This document shows positions 11,621 to 23,924 of a DNA stretch of 64,000 nucleotides, piece by piece. How positions within the stretch are numbered: position 1 is the first letter of the stretch; every line of letters starts with the position of its first letter. A program made the translations under genes and the position numbers. Source of the stretch: Pyrus communis (Eukaryota > Streptophyta > Magnoliopsida > Rosales > Rosaceae); contig NC_084813.1 of assembly GCF_963583255.1 (NCBI RefSeq), positions 21,756,002 to 21,820,001 of the forward strand. Direction: 5' to 3'. Below the pieces are notes generated by a model, which did no database searches, was not told the origin of the DNA, and saw only the letters and a program-made list of their open reading frames with translations.

Positions 11621-13143
11621 TGACACACCCCGACCGAAATCAAGGCGTGATGGCCGTCACGTGAGGGTGACGTAGCCATGTGCACAGTGCGGAAGCAATA
11701 ATAATAATAAAAGTACGAATAAATAAAAACCAAACTACTAAATAAGCTAGTTAAAGTAACACACTAGTGTGAGACTAAGTGTGATAAACAAAATCAGAGC
11801 ACAAAAAGCCTAAGTGCAGTCCAAAAGAACGAATACTAATTACACAACACCCAAAGGTGATCCTACATTTGTGTTGTTCTGTCAGAACCACCGTCAAGTC
11901 CTTATGAACCACCAAAGCGCTTCTAACTAGAACATGGAGGGGCACAAAACAGAAAGTGTGAGTGAGCAAAAACAAAGCTTTTCAAAATCATTTCAATCTC
12001 AAAAGTTCTAACCCCTCTCCGTAAAACCTATATAATTTCCCAGAAAATAGAATATATAAATATACCACAACCATGCTCAGAGTAGCAACATTCACAAATA
12101 TGTATGTATGTAAGCCATATCAACTAATTCAGCATATGATGTAAGTAACCCAGGTAATGTCAATTAATGTAGAATATATGTTAGCCGGAGTCACCTAACG
12201 TGACCTGTACGGCTGAATCTAGAGCTCAAATCCACAACTTAACCACTACATCTGCACACAAGTCGGAACCACCTAAAGTGTTCTATACGACAGGACTGTG
12301 CACCTAACTTGGATCCAAGATGAGCATGTGGTGCGGGAGGTGAACATCACGTGAAGGACTATGCCCTACTCTGGGTGGGAGCACTAACACCGGGGTGCAG
12401 GTTTATGAGCTTTCCATGCATCTCACATAACCACTAATTCACAACCATAACCTATAACTTACCTGACACTTACCTGTGCGTCTGCAGCACCAAACACAAA
12501 TATATGCAACAAACAATGCATAATTAAAACAGGCAAAGACTATGCATGGCATTTAAAACATATAAACATTCAATTTCATTATCTGGGAAAATTCTCAAGT
12601 ATATAGGTATATACGGAAAACCAAAAGCCCACTCACTGGTATGTGGAAGGGTCGTAGCCCCCGAGCCTTGAGTGACTGCGCTCATCCTCAGGATAGGTCT
12701 CACCTATATGCGAAACAACTATAAAAACGTCAATTTAAAGCATATAACCAAAATTAGGTAATAACTTCTCATACAATGCTCAAATGTGGTGTTTGGATAT
12801 ACCAACGTGATCTACTCACCCTCACGAACATCTCCATATTTTTAAAATAATTTTTCGAGGCCCCACGTACTGCCACGCACCGGCGAGTGCACGGACCTAT
12901 GCGCAGCCACATGACAGTCACACTGACGGCGTCAGTTAATGCCGTTAGGAATATTCCGTTAAACCTTAACGGATTCCATTAAAACTGACTGACGGTGTCA
13001 GCACATTCCGTCCAAACCGGGATGCTCGTGTGAGTTCCCAGAAACAAAACCGTGAGGGCGTGGTAGGGGTCCAAAGCGGATAACATCGTGCTACGGTAAA
13101 GTCCAGCCCGAAATGTGGTGGGGACCCAAGCCAGGATGTGACA
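11621..13143 (-). mobile_element. Solo Ty3/gypsy LTR with Cassandra-derived 5' end
   Basis: A 1523-bp unit begins TGACACACCCCGACC and ends GGATGTGACA on the plus strand, flanked by a perfect 5-bp direct repeat GAATT (11616-11620, 13144-13148). From 11621 to about 13015 it matches the LTR of the two gypsy copies at 30.6-34.7 kb, in the orientation of the minus-strand copy. The last ~125 bp (about 13019-13143) instead matches the 3' half of a Cassandra LTR, with GAGTTCCCAGAAACAAAACC, ATCGTGCTACGG and the terminal GATGTGACA. Read in gypsy orientation, antisense Cassandra has replaced the normal LTR start. No internal region is present, so it is a solo LTR, by inference from LTR-LTR recombination. 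Confidence 0.87.
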
Positions 13144-13220
13144 GAATTGCTCTAAGGAGAAAAACTATGTTGAGTTGCTAGATACTTAGCAGATGAACAA
13201 CTCAAAAATTATTTATTTGG

Positions 13221-13468
13221 ATCAACAATTCTGTTGACATGCAACTTGCAAAATTTTCTACGTCTAAAAAAGTTTGGGATTGTTTAGCAATGTTGTATAT
13301 GAAATCTAAATTTACTAGATGATACCAATTAGAGACTGACAATGAAAGTATTCAAAACTTTTATCACATAATGACTGGCCTTTAGAATCCTGTAGGACTC
13401 AACTCTATTCATCTTTATTGCACATATAGAGAAGACCAACCCTTGTTCAATTTCTAATGGCTCGACCT
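13221..13468 (+). pseudogene. Ty1/copia gag fragment (UBN2-type)
   Basis: Conceptual translation gives a Copia gag-like string with the motifs MQLAKFSTSKKVWDCLAMLY and ESIQNFYHIMTGL, then in another frame LVQFLMARP. The spacing and the W-D-L pattern fit UBN2/gag-polypeptide domains of Copia elements. Two stops and one frameshift interrupt it, and no protease, integrase or RT remains. It sits between the solo LTR and the CACTA element and is a relic into which the CACTA element may have inserted. Confidence 0.65.
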
Positions 13469-13640
13469 GTAAGATGTATATATATGTATATAATTACCAT
13501 ATTATAGACCATAGGTGTGCCATTGAGCCACAAAAGATAAGCACAACTTTGCAACTACAAAAATGAAACGAGAAGAATAGGTCTTTGAATTGAAACAAGC
13601 AGGAGAATTGCAAAAGCAGTGACTAGTGTTTATATACTGA

Positions 13641-16600
13641 CACTACAAGAAAAATGGGTTATGGATACAAAATTGAGGACACATATGAGGAGTTTGTGTC
13701 CCTTTAAACACTAATAGGGTGGAACAGTGAGCATTTTTTAAAGGGCACCAAGTATTGTGCCCAAATATAAAAAAAGTTGACACAAACACATTATTGGCCA
13801 CGAAAACCAAGCCTTTTGTGCCCAAATGTCCATCCAGCTTTCACGTGTCCCTTTAATGTCAGAAATGAAAATTTAATATTAATTTACAAAGACACGATAT
13901 CAGTTTTCGTGCCCTCTAATTTAATATATTTAAATAAAAAGTATGTTTTTGTGTCCTCTACATATTTACTTTTTCCTATTCCACAATAATAAGATTGTTT
14001 ATTAATTTCAAACTGACATAATAATATTTTCGTGTCCTTTGTTTTAAATAAAAGCAGAACACCACTCTTTCTTTAGACCAAAAAAAAAAAAAAAATACCA
14101 CTCTCTCTCTTGTCAATCTTCACTCTTCTCAATTCATTCCTTCCGCCTTTCCTCTTTCTCTTTCCCTTCCTTCTCAACCCCAACATTTCCTCTCAATTCC
14201 TCCCGCCTCTCCTCTATCTCTCCCTTTCCCAATCAACCCAAGCCTTTCACCAACCCCGGGCTCTCCTCGTCAACCACATCCTCACTTAAGCTATCCTCCA
14301 TTTCCTCCTCAATCATCTTCCTCCCTCTCGCATCCTCTCTCTTCCTCTTCTCTTTCACGCAACAGCGCCACCGTCCACTAGTCACCAACGGCCGCCAAAT
14401 TATACCTCTAGAATCATCTTCCAGTTCTCTTTCCAACCCCTAAGTTTGTTTCTACAAATTCGTAACCGAATTTTCTCAATTTCATATCTAAGAAACGGTG
14501 ACCGTGGGTTTTCCGGCCAATTTCTAGCCAAGCCTGCAGGAATTGGACCTCGACCTAAGAGGTAAAAATGATCCTTTCTTCGTGGGCTGTCCTCTAATGT
14601 AAGTGCTTTTCCAAAATAGAAATTTCAGTTTTGGGATCAATTCTAGATGTCAAATTTTAATTCCATTATAGATGTCAATTAGTATTGTATCCCATATTTG
14701 AAATGTTGTAAATTGCTTCTGTTGATCCCAGATTCAATAATCTGTAATTTTTTTAAAGATTTTCTAGTGTGAATAAGAAATTTAAAGTCCGTTAAAAAAA
14801 AAAAAAAGCAAAGCACGAAAATAACGAATGGAGTATTGGTAGTCCGTCCTGTAGGAATGGTTTTGCATTCGACTATATTTGTCTTGGTTTCTGATGAGTG
14901 ATGGCTATAGAATCCATGTGTACCCGATGAATATTGTAGTCTGTTAGCCGAGTGGGTCTTTTAGTCACTAAGATCAAGCATGAAATGATTGATTGCGTTT
15001 GAAAATTTGTATGAAATGATTGGTGGGTTTTGGAATTGTTGATGGAATAAGTCATGGGTTTATGAATTTGGGGTTTATACGTTGTCAGTTTATGGCGTAT
15101 TTTGATTATGTATGCATTGGTATTAATGGTGGGAATTGGAAGACCCATTTCTCCAGTCTAGATGACCTGCTGGATGACGACAGAGTTGCAGGGAGGACAA
15201 CTTCTCACTCCTCTCTTCCTCTTAGACTTCGATATAGTGGCAAGGCTCTTCATTTTTTTGATTATAATAATCACCCATTCCACTTCCAAATAAGTCATAT
15301 TTTTGGGTATTGTGTTTGTTCATCTGATTGTTTTTGTTTTTTAGTTTTTAGCTCATTTGTTTCTAATATAGGAACTGGGATATAGTTGGACTTAATTTCA
15401 AGTCTATTCTGTTTTAAATTTCGGGGTTGAATTTGGGGCTTGTGTTTAAGAACTGTGATTTAATATGTTGTCAAATTAGATTTGGGAGTTCATGTTGTGG
15501 CTTCAAAGTTCAAAGTTCTTCTTGGAGAGGTATTAGTAACCGTTAAAAACTAAGACTTTTCATTAAAAAAGAAAAGGTTGTGATATGTTATTTGGGTGTT
15601 TTAACTTTCTCCTTGCTGGTGGGGAATTGTTCAGCTGGTGGAAAATGTGTAAAATGTTTTGTGTTATGTTTCTATGAAAATAGGGTTTATTTATTTATTT
15701 TATTCTGGATTTGATAGGCTCTTTTCTTGCTTTGGTTTTCAGTGGGAATAGTTGTGATTCACGTTTGTCTTTCAGCAACAATGGAATTTTCATTTTTGTT
15801 GTTGATTATTTTCTTTCAACCAGTTTTGTTGATGTTCCTTGATCTAGTATTTTTTTAGTACTTTACCAATTTTCAGACCGTTAGTGGTCTGGCTCCTTGT
15901 TTAATTATGCTAGATTTTATGATTGTTAGTGAGTCAAGTAGTGAAGCTGAGATGCTGAGAAGGATCAGTGCACTATTTGAGTATTTTTTTGTGGAAACTT
16001 GGAGAATTTACTCAGAAACATATGAACTTTTTGTAGATCATATCATACATGTGGTAATGTAAAGTCAAAATGAAGATGATAAGATTTATCTATGACGAAT
16101 TTGAACCTTGAGCAATTAGCCATGTAACCTTATGCAAGGTCTTATGGGACTGAACAACGTAGTAATGCATTTTTAAGTTTTTTGTTTGAAAGTTTTGGTC
16201 GTTGAACATCACTGGAAATATGTGGTAGTTTCCCCTCTTGTTAGTTGTATGAGTTGCTTTATTTGTTTGTTTTTTTTTTATCTTGAACACTTGTAAACTT
16301 ATTTTTTTATGAGGAGCGCTTGTATACTTTCATTATTAATCTTCCGCTTCCGTTGTTGGCTGTTTTGGAGGGTTGAGTTGTGATATAAGAATCATCTTTA
16401 AGCAATTGGTAGAAAGGCCCCTAAAGCAAATAAGAGTCCTCCCACAGTTATTTCTTTCTTTATCCCTTCATTTTCTTTGCTCTTGTAAATTGTGTGGTTT
16501 TTCTTTATCTTTGAATTTGATATTTATTCATGACTTTTGTGAGAGGTTCAAATATTGCACATGTTATCTTCATTAATTCGTTTCTGGAGCAGCAAAGGTT

Positions 16601-17112
16601 TGATGAAGTGCAAGGCTTGTTGGGGAAGATGCATCTTTCCGAAAATGTTTGTTTTCAAGTCTTTTTGTATTAGAGATAAAATATGTAACATTATAATATA
16701 TGTTTGTGAGATTGGGAAAGTGAAAGTTGGTTTCATGGTTGTAGGCTGTTTTCATTTTATGAAAATTTAAATTTTTGCATTTCCTCAATTCAGTTTGAGT
16801 TTGTTAAATTTTGATTTTTTTAATATTTAATTCATGTTGGCACAATTATAATGTAAGTGTCAATATGGCTGGAAAAAGTCTTCTGATAAAGTTGTCAGAA
16901 ACAGGCACAAATAGTGGTCCATTTGTGTCTGCCTCTTTCAACACCAAACAGTGTATTGTGCCCTTTTGGAAATGGTGACGTCCATAGAGGGCACATACAC
17001 AAAGATAGTAGCTGCGTTGTTGCTATTGGTCTATGAGCACAATTGTTGGTGCTTTTTGGCCTCAAGGGGCACATATAATTTATTGTGTGCAATGCTCATT
17101 TTTCTTGTAGTG
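13641..17112. mobile_element. CACTA (En/Spm-type) transposon, non-autonomous
   Basis: The left end is CACTACAAGAAAAATGGG and the inverted right end is CACTACAAGAAAAATGAGC, with the first 16 bp identical. A 3-bp direct repeat TGA (13638-13640, 17113-17115) flanks it; these are the CACTA hallmarks. Subterminal regions carry repeated GTGCCC/GGGCAC motifs, the usual transposase-binding layout. No transposase ORF was found in 3.5 kb. From about 14090 to 14570 lies a CT-rich leader-like segment ending in an AAGAG|GTAAAA donor-like site, possibly captured host sequence. A 121-codon ORF at 15020-15385 has no recognisable domain. Confidence 0.9.
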
Positions 17113-17115
17113 TGA

Positions 17116-18180
17116 ATGTTTTCCTTGTTGGCCTCCTATTAGAATCAGCATAGGACTCAACTATCCAGTTCATATTAACATGTGAATATACACAATCCTA
17201 GCACATATTTAAGTCCTCAAAACTCAAACTATCATTAGTACTATCAATCCTACAAGAATTAGGATTACTCAAAGCTTATTAATAAGACTTTTCCATATCT
17301 AATTCTCACACTATAACCTGCTTTAATGTCATGTTTAAACTCATACTCTATCACGACAATCAATTATATGTCCAAGATGTCTGTTGTGGAGCATTCTAGT
17401 AGTGAGTAGATGTGGAGAATAAGCCTCACATTGATAGAAAGAGGGACTTTAGCTTATAAGAGTTTGACCCACTCTCATATTGCCAATTAATTTTATGAAA
17501 CTTTCTTCAGTAGAAACGATTGACTAGAACACGAGGACATGGTAGTTAGGTTGTACATATCAGACACAGTGTTTACTTAATTCATCACTTCTTTCACCAA
17601 TTTTACATGGTATATAATTTTCCCCACACATGCAAAATTACCTTTTTAACAATTTTTTTTACATGTTTTCATGTGTCTGGATTCTATATATCTATATATG
17701 TCTTTAGAAAGAGATAAGATGAGTGGACGAGTACACCATAAAAAGAGAGACAACTCATCAAAGATGAGATTACGCTTTTGTTTTTTTGTTTGTTTTTGAT
17801 TTGTTAGAATAAAGATTACAACCATTACACTTATCAATCAACCAAAGTTCAGAGGCCTTTCTCTTAGCTGTCATGGTAGTTGTGTTTCTCTTCGTTTAAG
17901 GTCGCAACATTCTCTTGTTTTCTTGCCAGGTTCTTAAACTTCTCCCCAGTTGTCTCATTTGGTTCTTAGTAGATCTTTATTTTTTTTGTTTCTTTATCCA
18001 GATTGAACAGTTTTTTGGGACTGAATACGTGGTATTTTAACCATGTTGCTTACATATTTTCGAATTTCTTTATAGATTGCGGGTTCTTCCTTATCGGATC
18101 AGGGCGTTGGTTTGATTTCGTGCTTGGATCTTGTTGCTTCCTCTTTGGTAACCCTTTGCTGGAGGCCTACTAAAAGGTGA
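17116..18180. other. Intergenic; one dispersed-repeat copy
   Basis: About 17395-17505 carries a dispersed repeat (GCCTCACATTGATAGAAAGAGGGACTTTAGCTTATAAG, with ATTGCCAATTAATTTTATGA at its end) that recurs at 21.6-21.95 kb and 50.2-50.35 kb. The rest shows no recognisable gene. Confidence 0.55.
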
Positions 18181-18188
18181 GTTGAGTT

Positions 18189-19313
18189 CAATGTTTTAAA
18201 GAACTCGCCTAGGGGCGCGCCTAGGGCGCCCTTGAGGCTGGGCGGAGAGGCAAACGCCTCAGTTTTGCTGGAGTAGGCGAAATGCTTCGCCGGAGATGCC
18301 GAGGCGGCGGAGGCGCGCCTCAAGGCGTCTGGACGTTTTTTTTTTTTTTTTTTTTAAACTATCCAAACCCAAAACAACGTCGTTTGGGTAAGGATTTTCA
18401 GTCTTCACCCACCATACCTTCGAATTCGACCCATTTTTCTGCCTCTGCCTTTTGCCTTCTGCGGCTCTGCCTTGCTTCTTCTACTTTCGCGCGCCAGAAG
18501 CCCAGAGGCTCAGAACATCGGTGTCGCCACGCCGCCACGCCGCCGTCACCTCAGCGCCATCAGCCCAGCCCCAGCGCCGTCAGCAAGATCCCAAAGGTTA
18601 CGGTTTCTGAAATTAGGGATTTATTTTCTGGGGAAGGGGTTAATAGTTTTCTGGGGTTAATGGGGATTTAGTTTTCTGGTTTTGCATTTTCTGGGGAATG
18701 CCGAAGGTGCTCTGCGAGAGAGAGACAGAGAGAGAGAGACAGAGAGAGAGGAAGAAGCAGAATAGAAAACAGGGGACAGAGCCCACGGTTTTATGTCTGT
18801 GTGGCTGCCAAACTGTTTTGCACTTATAGTCTTATACCATAAACTTAATGCTTCTGCCGGCTGCCATAAATTGTGTCCATGTGCACTGCCATAAATTGGC
18901 ACTTAGATAAATTGTTAGAAATTGGCACTAAGGGGTTAATTGTTAATAAATTAATTAAAGGATTAATTTATAAATTAATTAATAAATTGTTAGAAATTTA
19001 TTTAGATGAATGATTTATATATTTGTTTGTATTTTGATTTATATGAAGATGATTTGGATGAATGATTGTTTTCTTTGTTTGTATTACCTTTTGAATGATG
19101 AATTTGGGTGATATTACCTTTGAATGATGAATTTAAATGATATTATCTTTTGAATGACTATGGATTTGAATGAAAAATTGAGAATTGATGTTTATTTTAC
19201 ATAGTATTATTTTTTAATATAAAAAAAAATTAAATCCTGTAAGGCTTCGCCTCACGCCTAGGCTAGGCTTCGGCTCGGACGCCTCGCCCACGCCTCACGC
19301 TTTTAATACATTG
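18189..19313. mobile_element. hAT-like transposon, GCCTAGGCG-rich ends
   Basis: The left end is CAATGTTTTAAAG and the inverted right end is CAATGTATTAAAAG, flanked by a perfect 8-bp repeat GTTGAGTT (18181-18188, 19314-19321). The subterminal regions are dense in GCCTAGG/GGCGCGCC/GAGGCG blocks, foldback partners of each other. Inside are a poly-T run, a GC-rich leader-like stretch (18480-18600) and a (GA)n microsatellite near 18714-18750. No transposase is present. The layout resembles the element at 61124-62342. Confidence 0.87.
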
Positions 19314-19321
19314 GTTGAGTT

Positions 19322-20949
19322 GGAAGCTGAATCACTCAAAATATGAAAATGCATACTGTAATTTCTTCTCTTGTTCGTTCTTAGCTTGGTAATCCATATC
19401 CTAATTATATGACTTTTTCTGAATCGGCGTCTCGCATGGTATCTTATTGCTGTGCCTTTACACGTCTCCGTGCTCTTAGTAGCTTACCCATCTAATTGCA
19501 ATTCCTTGAATAATGTTTAAACTCTTTCTCTGGTTGACATATTAGGATATTATTTGATAATTTATTTCGCTTTCCGTTTTTTAACTGAAATGGTTATTGT
19601 TTGAGCCATAAATTAGGTATGCTATGAGGCCTATCCATTTTTATTCAGCGAAAGTTGCATGACTTTGGCCACCAACTTCGAAGCTCAAACCAAGGCTTAG
19701 AGGACCATCTCATTTAACTCCAACCTATCTGAGGCCTGAACAGAAATCTCTCCAAAGTGTTTCTTCCATGCAGGCGACCCAGGTCTGAAAATATCTTGTC
19801 TCCTTAAATACCTATGCATGCATCATCCACACGCTGATGTCACAAACACATCATCCGACACGATATGTCACTACCAGCATCTAGAAATTGTAGTCACTGT
19901 TAGCATCAAATGACCGATTTACCCCTGCTCCAACTTAACAATGTGAGATTTTTTTTTCCTATGTCTATAAATAGAACCACATGCCTTCAAGCTCAGGACC
20001 TTTGTCAAATTTAATCAACCCAAATGTTTTTCAGCGCAAGCCCAATTGCTCTTCAGCAAAACTCTTTAGCTTTTCAGCTACAATCTCAAGCCTTCTTTCG
20101 AAGCAAACATTGCCTACGATCTTTGTGGTCCAAAACCTTTACAGCTCAGTCACCCTGTGGTAAGATTCGATGGATTTGCATTTCCAACCACCATGATTTT
20201 CTCTCTAAGGCGCATGTTTTGTACTAAGTCCAATCTAATACTAGTGATCTCGATGGACTACTCTAGCATTACTTGCTTTTCATGGCTTGAATTTTGCTAG
20301 AGTTTTATTGCTTTCTTTACATTTCCAATCAATTTACATTTCAAGTCATGTAGCTTGGCCCATCTGCCTAAATTTTACTTTTGTAAACGTTTGTAACCTT
20401 GACTTCGTCATGAAATAATTACATTTTGTTTCTCATTTTAGTTTCTATTTCGCTTTCATTTACATTTTAGGCAAGCATACAGGAAGTTACACTGAATTTT
20501 AAGTCCTCGTTCGCTTGATACACATAAAAGAATTGAACCGAATTAGTGTCCTACTCAATACACAATCTTTTGGTTAAGAAGTCAAATTTACATGCAACTT
20601 TCACACACGCACGAAGATAACATTGTTGTTGGCAACCTCTAACACTGACAAGCCCCTCTCTTTCTCTCAAGCCATCCCGTGACGCTGAGACCAAAAAGAA
20701 CAGTCGCAGCAGTACGTGTTGTATTAAATTTAGACTCCATCTGAGTTTTGACACCAACCGTTGTCTTACAAAGCTTATAATTTTGTTCATTTCTATCTTT
20801 CTTGGTCTTTTTCCAAGTATGTTTTAATTGCTAATCTTTTATTACAAACGAACATATAAAGGGAAAAAAAAACCTTACATTATTGCTTATCTATAAATGA
20901 GAAGATTGGCTACTCTGGACATGTAGGTTAATTAAGAATTAGATAGCTC
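19322..20949. other. Intergenic with a TATA-like promoter stretch
   Basis: A TATA box-like CTATAAATAGAACC (19965-19978) is followed by CT/CAG-rich leader-like sequence with short overlapping ORFs (19981-20227). The arrangement is reminiscent of an LTR or transcribed repeat, but I found no paired LTR, PBS or coding domain. Nothing else was recognised up to the hairpin at 20950. Confidence 0.35.
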
Positions 20950-21024
20950 ATCGTTGCAGCTTCTTTTGAAGATTGCCCCAACACAGATTGAGTTAGGGCA
21001 ATCTTCAAAAGAGGCTGCAGCGAT
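20950..21024. repeat. Long hairpin upstream of ankyrin pseudogene A
   Basis: The left arm 20950-20978 and right arm 20996-21024 are 29-nt inverted copies matching at 27 of 29 positions, with a 17-nt loop. The arm sequence (GCAGC, TTTTGAAGATTGCC) matches the leader of the intact ankyrin gene near 48090-48112, where only one arm exists. It therefore looks like a local inverted duplication of that leader segment. Confidence 0.9.
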
Positions 21025-21107
21025 AAAATTTTTTCCTTCCTTTTTTTTTTTTTTTTTTTTTTCCTCGCTTACGCTTGATTAACATAAAATTTTATTGGTA
21101 ATAGGCA

Positions 21108-22969
21108 GATTAAATGTGTTAGCAACGGTTGTCCCTACCAGTGTAATTGCTAATCTTAAACCTCCTAACCGTATTAACAATAAAGATTGAAGCTGTCCGG
21201 TTAAGACCTACTTGTTGGCCGAAGATCTTTAGGACGTCGTCGAAGGCACCAATGAACCTACGGATGTAAATTTTTTTATGTATGTTTCCATATTAATATT
21301 CAAGTATTCAATATTGGAAATTAGATTTTATACTTATTTATATATTTTCATTTTACTAATAGGGACGTTTCCAAAAGAGGCAAAGCTCCTAAAACAGATG
21401 AAGAAAAAAAAAGATGAACGTAAGGCTTGGAGGAAGAAGGATGCCAGGGCCTTATATGCAATCCAGAGTTTTTGCGGGGACGATACTTGTAAGTTTATCA
21501 AAAGCGCAATCACGGCGAAAGAAGCATGAGATATTTTGTCAAATAAATTGATGCCACATTATAGTCAACCATCAGACAGAACGAGAACAGGTACGTACAT
21601 ATTGCTGATAGTGAATTCCACATCGAGGAAGGAGGGACCTTACTTGTACTTATAAGTAATTGAGCTACTCCAATATTGCCAATCAGAGAAAAGAGGGACA
21701 TTGCTTGTGCTTTTTAGTAGCTGTGTTACCTTCTCATTTACCAATTGGTTTTACAGTGGAATTCTAACTTTCTATGGCAATGGTCACACATGCTCCACGT
21801 CATCCGATTTGTGTTGTCCACATGTTAAGATTGAAATTTCGCCACATATGAGGGAGCGTATTGAGAGTGAATCCCACATTGGAGAAAAGAGGGACCTTAC
21901 TTGTGCTTATTGGTAGTAGGCGTATTACCTTCTCATTTACCAATTAGTTTTACGGTGCTGAACTTCTCACACACATAGGCATTTGTAAGAAAGGAAAAGA
22001 AAGGAAAAATTAAGAATTGATGGTAATATCTGAACATCAAGATTTCCATTTTCAGATGAGAGGTCACTTTTTCAAGCGTATCCAGCCCCGATTGATCATG
22101 ATGATGGGCCAACCCCAACTGATCGTGAAGCTAGGCCAGAGCTCGCAATGGAAGAAGGGCTCAATGCAGGTAGTGTGTATATATACCTTGATCCCTCACA
22201 AATTAAGATATTGCGTGGGAAAGTTAGCAGTTAACAAAGTTAAAATAAAATATGGCATTCAGGACATGAGAGCAATGCAAACGATATCTATGCAACTTTC
22301 GTCAAATATGTGAAGTCTAATGATTGGGATAAAGCGATCCAGTTTCTTCGCGACCATCCCCAGGTAGGAAGTGAAAGAATTTCAAGTGGCGGTACAGCTC
22401 TTCACTATGCAGTCCGGCCGCTTAACAACTGCAGCGTGCGCAATATGGAACAGTCAAAACAGGGTTGAAGTAGCCAAACGCATGGTTGAAAAGAATGACA
22501 AATTACTTAGTATTTTACCTTCCGGCACTGACGCCTCTAGTTGTCTTCGCTCAGAGTTTGTCAAATGGGGAAATAATGGCTCGTTATCTCTATTCTGTTA
22601 CTCCACGCGAAACACTGCACGTTACCGATGCCTCTCAACTGATTTCTCTCGGCCTTCGTTATAAACGATTTGGTAAGAGAGGGAATCGACTGAGTTTCAA
22701 ACACGACCAATTATTAATGTCGACGCCCTAGCTATATCTTCTTTTGCCCGTGTGTGATCTTTTTGGTTACATATTTTATCTGCATACTTTACTGTCGTTT
22801 TTCACATTTCTATTATATATAAATATTGTGTGGGATTTGATTTAGCGCTACCCATAACTAGCCATGGCTAAAGATCACGACGGAGAATTCCCCTTGATAA
22901 CATTGGCCAGTGATTGTTCAACATTCAAAAGTGGAAGCCGACTCAATTTATGGGAAAAGATTTATTACG
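21108..22969 (+). pseudogene. Ankyrin/PGG gene copy A (exons 1-4, broken)
   Basis: This is a truncated relative of the intact gene at 48216-53515. Exon 1 (21108-21590) still shows KTYLLAEDL and ALYAIQSFCGDDT of the gag-like N-terminus. It has lost its start codon, carries stops and is interrupted by about 100 bp at 21263-21361. Exon 2 (22056-22169) and exon 3 (22263-22672, with WDKAIQFLRDHPQ, GGTALHYAV and MARYLYSVTP ankyrin signatures) keep splice sites and phase 1. Exon 3 has a deletion plus frameshifts after NMEQ. An exon 4 relic ends near 22969 (FKSGSRLNLWEKIYY). The C-terminal ankyrin and PGG exons are absent. Confidence 0.85.
21606..21955. repeat. Two copies of a dispersed CACATTGGA-type repeat
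   Basis: Two imperfect copies (about 21610-21765 and 21850-21955) share GAATCCCACATTGGAGAAAA, AGAGGGACCTTACTTGTGCT and CATTTACCAATTAGTTTTAC. They lie in intron 1 of pseudogene A. Related copies occur near 17.4 and 50.25 kb. Confidence 0.7.
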
Positions 22970-23289
22970 GTTAGTTCAACACTGTTTTTTATTTTCTCCT
23001 CATATTTTCAGCTTTTAAAATTACCTATTACCCTCCACAATAAAAGTCCTTTCGCTCGTTTGAAAAAATAAAAGGGTTTTTAAACTTTAATCCTTAAAGA
23101 AGATTAAAATTTAATAAAAACCTGGTGTTAGATTGGATATTGATTTTAGTCCTTTAATGTGTACTTAATTCAAATTCATATTATATTTTTGTTTTAATAT
23201 TTAATAGATATCTTATTTAATGTCATTACATTAAATTTTAAATTGATTATTATACACATTTTAATTCATTAATTTTATTTAACTTCCTC

Positions 23290-23640
23290 TTATTAGTACC
23301 TAAATGTTTGTATCTTAATATATTTTTACTAAATTAGTGTACCAAAATGTCCATACGTAAATATATTGTACTACCTAAATGTATTGTAGTTAATTAGTGG
23401 CACATAACAAAATATACAAAAACATAAGTGTATCGAAAATTCCTTACCTAAATATATAATACTAAACTAAGGTACCGAAATGTTGGTACCTAAATATATT
23501 ATATGAAACTAGTGAAAGAAATGTATGTACCTAAACATATTATACTAACTTAGTGTATTGAAATCTTCATACCTAAATATATTGTAATGAATTGGTGGCA
23601 TATAAGAAAATATGCAAAAATATAAGAGTACCAACTATGA
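23290..23640. repeat. Degenerate minisatellite in copy A intron
   Basis: Diverged units of roughly 45-60 bp built around ACCTAAATATATT, TACTAAACTAGTGTACC and GAAATGTT recur about six times. The same array is present in pseudogene B at 62660-63010, so it predates the duplication. Confidence 0.75.
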
Positions 23641-23924
23641 ATCAATAAACAATGATCTAACCTAAAGGTTTAGTATGACCACTAATATCATTCATATTGT
23701 TTCTAATTTAGTCAATCACTTATTATTTGGTATGAGACTTTATTATAAAATGCCTTGGTTTCCGATGTCAAACTCTATTCTCCAACATGCTTCTTCACGA
23801 GTGACTTTCACATAAAAAACTAATATATTCTTTTTTCTTTCTTTTTTTTTTCCCAAAAAAAAATTCTATTCATCATATTGAATCTAACAACAGTCTTATT
23901 TAGAGCCCAAAGTACTGGAGTCAA

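Noticed and set aside
15020..15385. 121-codon protein inside the CACTA element
   Set aside because: No recognisable domain, no paired splice structure, and hydrophobic low-complexity end; not enough to call a gene.
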